Shown here: piece by piece, positions 26,301-34,397 of the stretch | Layout of the letters: each line of letters opens with the position of its first letter | Position numbering within the stretch: the first letter of the stretch is position 1 | DNA from: HGM04593 sp045613945 | Lineage (GTDB): Bacteria > Bacteroidota > Bacteroidia > Bacteroidales > Bacteroidaceae | Assembly: GCA_045613945.1 (NCBI GenBank) | Contig: JAZLBZ010000004.1 | Span: 1 to 43,925 of the forward strand | DNA length: 43,925 nt | Direction: 5' to 3' | The notes under the pieces: generated by a model | What the model was told of the DNA's origin: nothing | Seen by the model: the letters and a program-made list of their open reading frames with translations, nothing else | Database searches by the model: none | Made by a program: the position numbers and the translations under genes

Positions 26301-26855
26301 GAGGTATACTCTAACACCGGTGGCCAGTCATCAAAGGCAACACCGCTTGGTGCTATCGCCAAGTTCGCCGCATCGGGCAAGCGCATACGCAAGAAGGACT
26401 TGGGTATGATTGCTACAACATACGGCTACGTATATGTTGCACAGATTGCTATGGGTGCAAGTTATGACCAGTGCCTCAAGGCTATCCGCGAGGCCGAGGC
26501 TTATCCTGGCCCATCATTGGTGATTGCATACGCTCCATGTATCAATCATGGTATCAAGCGCGGCATGGGCAAGGCACAGGCCGAGCAGGCTGCTGCCGTT
26601 GAGTGCGGTTACTGGCACTTGTGGCGCTACAACCCTGCACTCGAAGAGGAGGGCAAGAACCCATTCACACTCGACAGCAAGGAGCCACAGTGGGATAAGT
26701 TCCAGGAGTTCCTGCAGGGCGAGGTGCGCTATGCATCACTTGCAAAGCAGTTCCCTGCAGAGGCAAACGAACTGTTCGAGGCCGCACAGGAGATGGCAAA
26801 GAAACGCTATGCAAGCTACCAGCGCATGGCGAAACTCGAATGGAGCAAGGAGTAA
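23301..26855 (+). CDS. nifJ: Pyruvate:ferredoxin (flavodoxin) oxidoreductase, single-chain
   Basis: It converts pyruvate and CoA to acetyl-CoA and CO2 with reduction of ferredoxin or flavodoxin, the central step of anaerobic fermentation. The 1184-residue chain shows the fused domain order: N-terminal pyruvate-binding part (YPITPSSTMAEY near 35-46), CoA and linker domains, two 4Fe-4S clusters in CIQCNRCAFVCPHGC (near 693) and CLGCGNCADICPGN (near 748), then the thiamine diphosphate domain. That last domain holds CSGCGETPY, ATGCSSIY, GDGASYDIG (near 971) and VYSNTGGQ. Nothing is missing against the usual length of about 1170-1190. It has its own promoter region and a terminator, so it is monocistronic. 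Confidence 0.97.
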   Translation: MTKTKKFITCDGNQAAAHVAYMFSEVAAIYPITPSSTMAEYVDEWAAQGRKNLFGETVMVQEMQSEGGAAGALHGSLQAGALTNTFTASQGLLLMIPNMYKIAGEKLPTVFHVSARSLAGNSLSIFGDHMDVMACRQTGFAMLCEGSVQEVMDLAPVAHLATLKSRIPFLNFFDGFRTSHEIQKIELLEQEDIAPLVEWNYIQEFRDRALSPTHPVVRGTAENPETFFTHKESENPFYNAVPDIVAEYMEKISAITGRKYAPFTYYGAEDADRVIVVMGSATEAIKEAIDYMMARGEKVGLVSVHLYRPFSVKYLAAVMPKTVKSIAVLDRTKEPGSNGEPLYLDVVEAFSSTPELREINPTIVGGRFALAANDTTPALIMGIYENLALPTPKNHFTVGIVDDVTFLSLPKKEEIAVVDGMFEAKFYGLGADGTVGANKNSVKIIGENTQKYCQAYFSYDSKKSGGFTCSHLRFGDNPIRSTYLVNTPNFVACHVQAYLKMYDVTRGLQNGGTFLLNTVWEGEELAKNLPNKVKRCFAQNNINVYYINATKIAQEIGLGNRTNTILQSAFFRITGVIPVELAVEQMKKFIVKSYGKKGQDVVDKNNAAVDRGGEYHKLVIDPAWASLPDDVEEKRDEPEFITKIVRTINAQEGAKLPVSAFKGLEDGTWPVGTSAYEKRGVSAFVPKWDAAKCIQCNRCAFVCPHGCIRPFVMDEQEAAGLNADKIEMKAPAAMKGMQFRIQVGVFDCLGCGNCADICPGNPKLGGSALTMVPLEQERSEAANWDYCVKNVKSKQHLVDVKSNPKNSQFATPLFEFSGACSGCGETPYVKLLTQLFGDREIVANATGCSSIYTGSVPSTPYTTNEKGEGPTWANSLFEDFCEFGLGMKLAENKMRERLERLFTELQACEKCSDELKALAQRWIENKNNAEVTKEVAPAIIEACEACGCDTCKQILDIKQYIVKRSQWIIGGDGASYDIGYGGLDHVIASGEDVNILVVDTEVYSNTGGQSSKATPLGAIAKFAASGKRIRKKDLGMIATTYGYVYVAQIAMGASYDQCLKAIREAEAYPGPSLVIAYAPCINHGIKRGMGKAQAEQAAAVECGYWHLWRYNPALEEEGKNPFTLDSKEPQWDKFQEFLQGEVRYASLAKQFPAEANELFEAAQEMAKKRYASYQRMAKLEWSKE

Positions 26856-26877
26856 CAAATCCTTAAGCATAAAAACC

Positions 26878-26908
26878 AACGAGGGGGCATCACTGATGCT
26901 CCCTCGTT
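26878..26908 (+). terminator. Terminator of the PFOR gene
   Basis: AACGAGGG.GCAT and ATGCTCCCTCGTT form a stem of about 12 bp with a short loop, 22 bp past the stop; the following T-tract is weak. Confidence 0.7.
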
Positions 26909-26986
26909 AATTTATGTAATAATACAAACCAACAGCGCCACAGCAGTGTTATCACTCATATTTCATAACCTTTAAAACAGAGAACT

Positions 26987-28444
26987 ATGTCAACATTAAC
27001 AAAAACTGTAAAAATGGGTGTGGCAACTTTGGCGATTATGAACGTCACTGCTGTTGTGTCACTGCGCGGACTGCCGGCCGAGGCCGAATATGGTATAAGT
27101 TCGGCATTCTACTATCTGTTTGCCGCCATTGTATTTCTTATCCCCACATCATTTGTTGCAGCGGAACTTGCTGCAATGTTCCAGGACAAGCAAGGCGGTG
27201 TGTTCCGCTGGGTGGGTGAGGCTTTCGGCAAGCGACTTGGCTTTGTAGCCATTTGGCTGCAGTGGGTGGAGAGCACAATATGGTACCCTACGGTATTGAC
27301 CTTTGGCGCTGTCTCGCTCGCGTTCATTGGCATGAACGACACCGCCGACATGTCACTGGCATCGAACAAGATATACACTCTTGTTGTGGTGCTCGCCATC
27401 TACTGGATAGCAACGTATATCTCGCTCAAGGGTCTTGGCTGGGTGAGCAAGGTGGCAAAGGTGGGCGGTCTCATTGGCACCATCATACCGGCGGCTCTGC
27501 TTGTATTGCTTGCCATCATCTACCTCATTGGCGGCGGCAAGTCGCAGATGGACTTTGGCGGTGACTTTTTCCCTGACATCACCAAACTCGACAACCTTGT
27601 ACTCGCATCGGGCATATTCCTTTTCTATGCCGGCATGGAGATGACAGGTATCCACGTGAAAGACATGGAGAACCCAAGCAAGAACTACCCAAAGGCGGTG
27701 TTCATGGGTGCAATAATCACTGTGCTAATCTTTATCCTGGGAACATTCTCGCTTGGCATCATCATTCCACAGCAGGACATCAACCTCACACAGAGCCTGC
27801 TTGTAGGCTTTAACAACTACTTCAAGTTCATCAGGATGTCATGGCTGTCGCCAATAATTGCCATTGCCCTTGCATTTGGAGTGCTTGCAGGAGTGCTCAC
27901 ATGGGTATCGGGTCCTTCAAAGGGTATATTCGCTGTGGGCAAGGCCGGCTATCTGCCTCCGTTCATGCAGAAGAGCAACAAACTTGGCGTACAGAAGAAT
28001 ATCCTTCTTATCCAGGGCGGTGTGGTGACACTGTTGAGCCTTTTGTTCGTCATCATGCCATCAGTACAGAGTTTCTACCAGATTCTCTCACAACTCACAG
28101 TATTGCTATATCTTATAATGTACCTTCTTATGTTTGCCGCAGCAATATATCTGCGCTACAACATGAAGGATGCTCCACGCCCATTCCGCCTGGGCAAGAA
28201 CGGCAACGGCCTCATGTGGATTGTGTCGGGCGTTGGCTTCCTGGGCAGCCTGCTCGCCTTTGTACTGAGTTTCATTCCGCCTGCACAGATTGCAGTGGGC
28301 AGCAACGCTGTGTGGTATGCAGTGCTAATCATTGGCTGTATTGTGGTAACGGGCGCACCGTTCGTCATCTACGCAATGCGCAAGCCACATTGGGTTGACA
28401 AGGATTCGCAGTTCGAGCCATTCCATTTTGAAAAGCAGCAATAA
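26987..28444 (+). CDS. APC-superfamily amino-acid antiporter, GadC-like
   Basis: The 485-residue membrane protein has about 12 helices. The opening segment (MNVTAVVSLRGLPAEAEYG, about 18-36) is characteristic of the glutamate:GABA antiporter group that supports acid resistance. Other family features are FFYLFAAIVFLIPTSFVAAEL-like helix 2 and the WVSGPSKGIFAVGKAG loop (about 310). No glutamate decarboxylase (gadB) or glutaminase lies beside it, so the exchanged pair is uncertain; glutamate/GABA, glutamine or another amino acid are all possible. It is flanked by terminators on both sides, so it is monocistronic. No convincing -7 element was found in its 78-bp upstream gap after the terminator. 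Confidence 0.88.
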   Translation: MSTLTKTVKMGVATLAIMNVTAVVSLRGLPAEAEYGISSAFYYLFAAIVFLIPTSFVAAELAAMFQDKQGGVFRWVGEAFGKRLGFVAIWLQWVESTIWYPTVLTFGAVSLAFIGMNDTADMSLASNKIYTLVVVLAIYWIATYISLKGLGWVSKVAKVGGLIGTIIPAALLVLLAIIYLIGGGKSQMDFGGDFFPDITKLDNLVLASGIFLFYAGMEMTGIHVKDMENPSKNYPKAVFMGAIITVLIFILGTFSLGIIIPQQDINLTQSLLVGFNNYFKFIRMSWLSPIIAIALAFGVLAGVLTWVSGPSKGIFAVGKAGYLPPFMQKSNKLGVQKNILLIQGGVVTLLSLLFVIMPSVQSFYQILSQLTVLLYLIMYLLMFAAAIYLRYNMKDAPRPFRLGKNGNGLMWIVSGVGFLGSLLAFVLSFIPPAQIAVGSNAVWYAVLIIGCIVVTGAPFVIYAMRKPHWVDKDSQFEPFHFEKQQ

Positions 28445-28463
28445 GGTAACATTGCAAGAAGTA

Positions 28464-28490
28464 AAAAACGAGGCGGACCGCCTCGTTTTT
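28464..28490 (+). terminator. Terminator of the GadC-like gene
   Basis: AAAAACGAGGCGG and its exact inverse form a near-perfect hairpin ending in a T-run, 20 bp past the stop. Confidence 0.88.
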
Positions 28491-28511
28491 CTTTTTACCC
28501 AAGATTTTTGC

Positions 28512-28519
28512 TATCTTCG
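28512..28519 (+). promoter_or_regulatory. -7 element of the GH92 gene
   Basis: TATCTTCG, one base from TAnnTTTG, 19 bp before the ATG at 28539. No clear -33 TTG; the previous terminator occupies that position. Confidence 0.4.
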
Positions 28520-28538
28520 CAAAATAAACACCAGCACC

Positions 28539-30803
28539 ATGAAAAACATCCTCTCTACCATATTCACGATACTGCTTTGCATTACATCCACTGCGCAGAC
28601 AACCGGCTATGCATCGCTTGTAAACCCACTGATAGGCACCGACGGCAAGGGCAACGTATATCCCGGGGCACAGGCCCCGTTCGGCATGGTGCAGTTGAGC
28701 CCCGATAACGGCCTGCCCGGCTGGGACAGGATTGCGGGATACTTCTACCCCGACAGCACCATTGCCGGGTTCAGCCACACACACCTTAGCGGCACCGGAG
28801 CCGGCGACCTTTATGACATTAGTTACATGCCTGTGACTATGCCATTGAAAGAGGGCAAAACGCCACTTGGCGTGCACTCCATCTTTAGCCACGACCGCGA
28901 GAAGTGCGAGGCTGGATACTACCGTGTGCACCTTGAGAGTTATGGCATTGACGTTGAACTGACCGCCACAGAGCGTTGTGGCGTGCAGCGCTACACCTTC
29001 CCCGGCGAGGAGGGAACGGTGATTCTGAACCTTGCAAAAGCGATGAACTGGGATGCCACGACCGACTGCCACATTAACATAATCGACAGTTGCACCATTG
29101 AGGGCTACCGCCAATCCAACGGCTGGGCAAGAGGGCAGGAGGTCTACTTTCGCACACGATTCTCTGTACCATTCGACACCGTTACATTCGAAAGCAAAAG
29201 AGTTGTTGCCGGCGGCCTTGAGAAGACTGTAAGAGGCAAGGCATTCTTCAAGTTCAGGCTTGGCAGTGAACACAGGCTCACTGTTGTTACCGCACTCTCG
29301 GGCACAGGGCTTGATGGCGCAGCAAGGAACCTTGCCGCCGAAGCACCGCACAACGACTTTGACCTTTATCGCGCCGCGACACAAGAACATTGGAACAACC
29401 GGCTGTCGTGCATTGAGGTGAAAGGCGGCACAAAGGATGAGCAGGTATGTTTCTACACCGCTCTCTACCGCACAATGATTGCCCCCACCCTCTTTTGCGA
29501 CACAGACGGCAAGTACCGGGGTGCCGACAAGCAGAACCACACCGCCGACGGATGGATGAACTACTCCACATTCTCGCTGTGGGACACATTCCGCGCGGCA
29601 CATCCGCTTTTCACATACACAGCACCAGAACTTGTCGATGACATGATAAACTCATTTATTGCCCACTATGAGCAGCATGGGCGCCTGCCGGTGTGGAATA
29701 TGTGGGGAAGCGAGACCGATATGATGATTGGCTATCACTCGGTCCCGGTGATTGCTGACGCATACCTTAAAGGGTTCACCGGCTTTGATGCCGAGAAGGC
29801 CCTTGCTGCCTGCATTGCCACAGCGAACTGTGACGAATACCGAGGCATTGGATTCTACAAGGAGAACGGCTACGTGCCATACGATGTTGCCGACCCCTAC
29901 AATGCCGACAACTGGGCATTATCGCGCACGCTGGAGTATGCCTATGACGACTACTGCATTGCACGTATGGCGCAGACTATGGGGCACGACAGCATTGCAG
30001 CTGTATTCTACCGCCGTGCAGGGAACTGGCGCAACCAGTACAACCCCGCGACAACCTTTATGCAGCCCCGCGACAGCAAGGGCGAGTTTCAGCCGCAGTT
30101 CAGCCCCGACGAATACACCCCGCATATCTGCGAAAGCAATGCATGGCACTATATGTGGAGCGTGCAGCACGACATTGACGGGCTTATAGAATTGATGGGC
30201 AAGAAGTGTTTTGAGCAGAAACTTGACAGCATGTTCACCTACTCACCGGCAGAGAATGCCCGGTTGCCAATCTTCAGCACCGGCATGATTGGACAGTATG
30301 CTCATGGCAATGAGCCAAGCCACCACGTAGCCTACCTGTTCAACCACATTGGCAAGCCCGGCAAGACAAGGAAATACGTAACGCAGATTATGAGGGAGAT
30401 GTACCGCAACACACCCGATGGCCTGTGCGGCAACGAGGATTGCGGACAGATGTCGGCGTGGTATGTGATGAGCGCAATGGGATTCTACCCTGTCGACCCC
30501 TGTGGTGGAGAGTATGAACTTGGAATGCCGCTGTTCCCCGAGGTGAAACTGCACCTTGCAGATGGAAAGGTGTTTACAATCACCTGTCATTCTGACGAAT
30601 GTAAGGAGGAGAAATCTCAAAAAGCTGAAAGAGATTTCTCAGTCGCTACGCTCCATCGAAATGACAAAAAAGTTTGTCATTCTGAACGCAGTGAAGAATC
30701 TAAAGGAAAGAAAAACCCCAAGCCGCGCCTCAACGGCAAACGCATAAAAGGCACTACAATAACACACAAGGATATCATCGAAGGCGGAGTGCTGGAATTT
30801 TAA
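28539..30803 (+). CDS. GH92 alpha-mannosidase-like enzyme, with in-frame repeat insertion near the C-terminus
   Basis: GH92 enzymes are calcium-dependent exo-alpha-mannosidases acting on N-glycans and yeast mannan. The start at 28539 gives a signal peptide (MKNILSTIFTILLCITSTAQ) and 754 residues; the longer frame from 28395 lies over the gadC end and terminator. Family features are VNPLIGTDGKGNVYPGAQ near 28, CESNAWHYMW (about 531-540, general-acid Glu), GNEPSHH (about 590) and GNEDCGQMSAWY (about 631-642, base Asp). Residues 683-721 are foreign. They read CHSDECKEE...CHSERSEES and are the translation of a 117-bp dispersed repeat, exactly 39 codons, so the frame survives. After it the normal family ending LNGKRI...GGVLEF resumes, slightly short. 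Confidence 0.9.
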   Translation: MKNILSTIFTILLCITSTAQTTGYASLVNPLIGTDGKGNVYPGAQAPFGMVQLSPDNGLPGWDRIAGYFYPDSTIAGFSHTHLSGTGAGDLYDISYMPVTMPLKEGKTPLGVHSIFSHDREKCEAGYYRVHLESYGIDVELTATERCGVQRYTFPGEEGTVILNLAKAMNWDATTDCHINIIDSCTIEGYRQSNGWARGQEVYFRTRFSVPFDTVTFESKRVVAGGLEKTVRGKAFFKFRLGSEHRLTVVTALSGTGLDGAARNLAAEAPHNDFDLYRAATQEHWNNRLSCIEVKGGTKDEQVCFYTALYRTMIAPTLFCDTDGKYRGADKQNHTADGWMNYSTFSLWDTFRAAHPLFTYTAPELVDDMINSFIAHYEQHGRLPVWNMWGSETDMMIGYHSVPVIADAYLKGFTGFDAEKALAACIATANCDEYRGIGFYKENGYVPYDVADPYNADNWALSRTLEYAYDDYCIARMAQTMGHDSIAAVFYRRAGNWRNQYNPATTFMQPRDSKGEFQPQFSPDEYTPHICESNAWHYMWSVQHDIDGLIELMGKKCFEQKLDSMFTYSPAENARLPIFSTGMIGQYAHGNEPSHHVAYLFNHIGKPGKTRKYVTQIMREMYRNTPDGLCGNEDCGQMSAWYVMSAMGFYPVDPCGGEYELGMPLFPEVKLHLADGKVFTITCHSDECKEEKSQKAERDFSVATLHRNDKKVCHSERSEESKGKKNPKPRLNGKRIKGTTITHKDIIEGGVLEF
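30585..30701. repeat. Dispersed repeat inserted in the GH92 coding sequence
   Basis: Left arm TGTCATTCTGA...GAAATCTC (30585-30618) faces an inverted arm GAGATTTCTC...ATGACA (30631-30666). The arms can form a long imperfect hairpin. A third TGTCATTCTGAACGCAGTGAAGAATCT copy (30675-30701) follows directly. It is related to the intergenic element at 511-671 through the TCGCTACGCTC core. Total length is 117 bp, a multiple of three. Confidence 0.8.
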
Positions 30804-30837
30804 TCTTTCCGTTTTCACCTTTAACTTTTCACCTCGT

Positions 30838-32868
30838 TTAGTGTGTCTCACCACCCTCGACCTTGTAGCCGCTTGGGTAGATGAGCATGATAGGTGTCTC
30901 CTGATAGTCGCGCTGCAACTGCACAAAGATGTGGTCGAGCGATGGGCGGAATGAGATTGAACCCTTGCGTGCGCTTACAATAATGAGCAAGTGGTCCTTG
31001 TGGATGACCTGCGCAAGACGCTTGAGGTCGTTGCCACCGTCGGTCTCTAAGAAAGAAGCGTCTACCGGTGCATGTTTCTTGAGTTCGAGCCTTATCCTTT
31101 CCATTGTATCGGGGTGTCCGTGATACATAATCCTGCAGCCCAGGCCGCTCGCCATGCGCGCAGTCTCCTCTACCCAATAGGGGAAGCCGGCCTCGAACTC
31201 AGCCTTTGCAGGGAAGGTTATGTGAATCATGCGAACGGTGTTCAATGGAATGTTCATGCGCGCCATGACAACCTGGCAATCAAGTGAATTGAGCACCTCG
31301 GGCAACACATTGCCCAAGAAACTGTCGTTGGCAGTCTCTTTCTTGTGGAAACCGAGAATAAGTTCGCGATAGTCGTTCTCCTTCACCTCGTGCACAATAC
31401 CATGCGCAAGGTTAGTTGTGAGACGCATCTTGGTGAGCAGCGGCACATTGACCGATGCCGCAATGTTGGCAGCGTGGTCGAGCACCTTTGTGCCCTGCTG
31501 CTGACGTTGCTTGTCCTCGTCGAGCACAACTGTGATGGCCGAGAGAGGAATTTGGCTATTCTCCTTGCGCACAAGCAGTGCCAAGTCCATAAGACGGTCA
31601 ACCATATTGGGGTTTGCAAGTGCAAGAAGGGTCTTCTTTGAAGAGATTGTCGTGGGGTTATTGAGCACCTTGCCCGAGAGGATGAGCCCACGCGATGCTC
31701 TGTCGGATGTTATTGAACTGACAATGCAGGTTACAAGAATGAGCAGGATTGTTCCGTTGAGGACATCATCGTTCAGCAGGCGCGAGCCATCGGCAAGCAG
31801 TATGTCGTGACCTACGATTGCTGCAGCAAGTGTGGCGGCAGCCTGTGAGGTGCTCAAGCCGAACATAAGGTTGCGTTCACCCGATGACATACGGTATACC
31901 TTTGACACCAGGAACGATGCCAGCCACTTGCCGGTGAGCGCTGTAACAATCATCACTGCGGCGACAATGAGCGAATTGCCGCCCTTGAAGAGCACGCTTA
32001 TGTCAATCATCATGCCAACACCAATGAGGAAGAATGGGATGAAGATTGCATTTCCAACAAAGTCAATGCGTCGCATGAGCGGGGAAGAGTGAGGGATGAG
32101 CCTGTTAAGCACAAGGCCGGTGATAAATGCACCCAGAATGCCCTCCATTCCCGCAAGTTCCATCATTCCCGCGCCCAGGAAAAGCATCATCATCACAAAG
32201 ATGTACTGGATGACGCTGTCGTTGTAGTTACGGAAGAAGTAGCGTGCTATGCGTGGGAATACAAATATTATCACTGCGCCAACAAGCAGCAGTTTCACAA
32301 GCATGAGCAGCACAAACCACACATTGGCCTCGCCCGAGAATGTACCTGCAACGATTGCCAGCACAAAAAGCGTGAGCGTGTCGGTGATAATGGTGCCGCC
32401 CACAACAAAGTTAACGCAGCGCAGGCGCGAGAGACCGTAGCGGGCAACAATGGGATAGGAGATGAGTGTGTACGATGCATACATACTTGCCAGCAGCACA
32501 GATGCCATGATGCTGTACTCGAGAATGAAGATGTTTGCCACCATACCCAATGCTATTGGAATGATGAAGACTGCAAGTCCCATGAGCAGCGCGCCGCCTT
32601 TGGCCTGCTTCATCTCCTGCATGTTGATTTCAAGGCTGGCAAGGAACATAATGTAGTAGAGCCCCACCTTGCCAAAGAGTTCAAAACTGTCGTCGCGCTC
32701 AAGGATATTCAGTCCGTTGGGACCAATGAGCAGGCCTGCCAATATCATGCCTATGATATGCGGCATGCGCAGCCTGTTGAACAGCAGCGGTGCAAAAAGC
32801 ACAATAGACAGCACTCCAAGATATATCCATGTGGGTTCGGTAACAGGGAACAATGAACTGAAAATCAT
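30838..32868 (-). CDS. CPA2-family cation:proton antiporter with C-terminal UspA-like region
   Basis: The 676-residue protein has a membrane half (about 1-400, some 12 helices; RMPHIIGMILAGLLIGPNG near 34-52 is typical of the family). Its soluble half (about 420-676) resembles tandem universal-stress-protein folds rather than the TrkA-N/RCK domain of KefC. The helix-5 ion site reads GTIITDTLTL, with one Asp where electrogenic members have Asp-Asp, which may mean electroneutral exchange; this is inference. It follows the DUF3078 gene by 51 bp with no visible promoter, so is probably cotranscribed. The ion (Na+ or K+) cannot be told from sequence. Confidence 0.88.
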   Translation of the reverse strand: MIFSSLFPVTEPTWIYLGVLSIVLFAPLLFNRLRMPHIIGMILAGLLIGPNGLNILERDDSFELFGKVGLYYIMFLASLEINMQEMKQAKGGALLMGLAVFIIPIALGMVANIFILEYSIMASVLLASMYASYTLISYPIVARYGLSRLRCVNFVVGGTIITDTLTLFVLAIVAGTFSGEANVWFVLLMLVKLLLVGAVIIFVFPRIARYFFRNYNDSVIQYIFVMMMLFLGAGMMELAGMEGILGAFITGLVLNRLIPHSSPLMRRIDFVGNAIFIPFFLIGVGMMIDISVLFKGGNSLIVAAVMIVTALTGKWLASFLVSKVYRMSSGERNLMFGLSTSQAAATLAAAIVGHDILLADGSRLLNDDVLNGTILLILVTCIVSSITSDRASRGLILSGKVLNNPTTISSKKTLLALANPNMVDRLMDLALLVRKENSQIPLSAITVVLDEDKQRQQQGTKVLDHAANIAASVNVPLLTKMRLTTNLAHGIVHEVKENDYRELILGFHKKETANDSFLGNVLPEVLNSLDCQVVMARMNIPLNTVRMIHITFPAKAEFEAGFPYWVEETARMASGLGCRIMYHGHPDTMERIRLELKKHAPVDASFLETDGGNDLKRLAQVIHKDHLLIIVSARKGSISFRPSLDHIFVQLQRDYQETPIMLIYPSGYKVEGGETH

Positions 32869-32919
32869 AATGGTATACTGTCTATTGTGAATATTTTATT
32901 CTATTTTTGAAGTCGGCTT

Positions 32920-34209
32920 TTACCAAGCGTAGGCAACACCGAGTGTGAAGAGTTCCTTCAGCTGCCAGAACTTCCACTCATCGTGCTCAACTACACTGTC
33001 GTCAAAGCGGGCATTAAGCATAAGCGATGCTGTGAAATACTTGCTGAGGGCAACGTTGAACTTTGTCTCCCACTGGAAGAATGCACGGCTGTAGTTGGTA
33101 TAGTACTCAAGGCGTGAATATACATCAAGGAACGATGTCAACTGATATGTTGGAACGGTAACCACCAACTGGGTACCATAGTCGTGTCTTGCACGTCCGC
33201 GACCTACGTCAAAGCCATTGTCCTCATTCACACCCAAAGATGCTGCAAGGCGGTTGTAGTGTACATAACGGAAATTATATGCCGAAAGCGGAGCAAGGAA
33301 GATTTCGAGTTTGAAGTTGCCAAGATTAGGCTTGAAGTTGAAACCGATTGAGGCATTCGCATCGAGCGGAGCAAGGCAGTTAGAGATGAAATCGGCTGTG
33401 TTCACAGGGTAGTTAGGCAACATCTGTGACTCGACCTTCAACTTGGCAGCAAGGTCAAGGTTCTTCACAATCTTATAACCGAATGTTGACTCAAGACGCA
33501 ACTTGTCGGTGTTTGCCCTGAAGGTGTGCAGAGTATCGGCCTGTGATGTTGCAAAGCCGAGGTCAAGATCGAAGTGGTTTGTCCAGGTGATACGGTCCTT
33601 GTCATCGTAGTTCATATCGAGGTCGATTGTTGCAAGCATGGCATAGTTGCTCTCGCCGCCCTGATACCAGTTCTCGGAGATGAAGTTCTGTGTAAATGTC
33701 AACGATGTGCGGCCGGTGAATTTCCAGTTGCTTGGTTTCTTCACTGTAGTCTTCATTCCGCCTGCCACATCGGTGGGGATTTCGAGTTTTGCAAAATTGA
33801 GTTCGGGAGCACTCACCTTTGCCACATGAGAGGGTACGAACTTTTCGCTGCGCAACTCAGCCTCGGTCATCTGCACCTTCTCGGGTGCTGTGCGATAGAG
33901 TTCCATGAGAACGTTGTCTATAACGGCTTCACGCTCCTCGTCCATAGCCTTTACGTCGCTTGACTCACTCTCTTCATCATCGCCGCCAAAAGCGTCCTCT
34001 ACAACTGCATCGTAAAGCACCGGAGTTGCAAACAGTTTGGCATATACCGGATTTGCGTCATCGGCATCATCATCGGTTACTACAGTGGCTGCAGCGACGG
34101 CTGCATCAATCTTGCCATTGAAGTATTCATACACTTCGGAATTCTCCTGCGCTGTTACTGATGACAACGCAAACAATGAGAGCAGTAAAAATGTAAATCT
34201 TGTTTTCAT
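32920..34209 (-). CDS. DUF3078-type outer-membrane protein
   Basis: The 429-residue precursor has a signal peptide (1-20, ending VTAQ), an acidic low-complexity stretch (about 40-85; DDDADDANP, GGDDEESESS) and then a beta-strand-rich body. The body begins with WKFTGRTSLTFTQNFISENWYQGGESNYA (about 160-190), the signature of the DUF3078 family that is confined to Bacteroidota. Alternating hydrophobic strands and a terminal aromatic (ending YAW) suggest an outer-membrane beta-barrel. Function is unknown. It is the first gene of a probable two-gene unit with the antiporter and is divergent from yidC. Confidence 0.82.
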   Translation of the reverse strand: MKTRFTFLLLSLFALSSVTAQENSEVYEYFNGKIDAAVAAATVVTDDDADDANPVYAKLFATPVLYDAVVEDAFGGDDEESESSDVKAMDEEREAVIDNVLMELYRTAPEKVQMTEAELRSEKFVPSHVAKVSAPELNFAKLEIPTDVAGGMKTTVKKPSNWKFTGRTSLTFTQNFISENWYQGGESNYAMLATIDLDMNYDDKDRITWTNHFDLDLGFATSQADTLHTFRANTDKLRLESTFGYKIVKNLDLAAKLKVESQMLPNYPVNTADFISNCLAPLDANASIGFNFKPNLGNFKLEIFLAPLSAYNFRYVHYNRLAASLGVNEDNGFDVGRGRARHDYGTQLVVTVPTYQLTSFLDVYSRLEYYTNYSRAFFQWETKFNVALSKYFTASLMLNARFDDSVVEHDEWKFWQLKELFTLGVAYAW

Positions 34210-34227
34210 AGTTTAATATTTGATGTG

Positions 34228-34235
34228 CGAAGATA
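34228..34235 (-). promoter_or_regulatory. -7 element of the DUF3078-antiporter unit
   Basis: TATCTTCG on the minus strand, 19 bp before the ATG, one base from consensus. No TTG at the standard distance. Confidence 0.4.
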
Positions 34236-34339
34236 ATACTTTTTAACGATTAATTGAAATAAAAGCGCGCAACAACCATAATAAAAAAGAGATTATCATT
34301 TTAAATGGCATGCAAATAGGAATTCTTCTCTTTTTTTAG

Positions 34340-34347
34340 TATCTTTG
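34340..34347 (+). promoter_or_regulatory. -7 element of yidC
   Basis: TATCTTTG is an exact TAnnTTTG match 50 bp before the yidC ATG. The -33 position (about 34318-34320) lacks TTG. Confidence 0.55.
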
Positions 34348-34397
34348 CGGGCTAATTGTCAAAAATTCAGAGTTATAAACCACTTACAAGATAAAAA

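Noticed and set aside
28395..28538. 48 extra N-terminal codons for the GH92 gene
   Set aside because: They cover the end of the antiporter gene and its terminator; the signal peptide begins at 28539.
28365..29603. 412-residue minus-strand open frame
   Set aside because: It is antisense to the GH92 gene and antiporter end, Cys/Val-rich, with no family features.
32089..32856. 255-residue plus-strand open frame
   Set aside because: It is antisense to membrane helices of the antiporter; His/Cys-rich composition is typical of such shadows.
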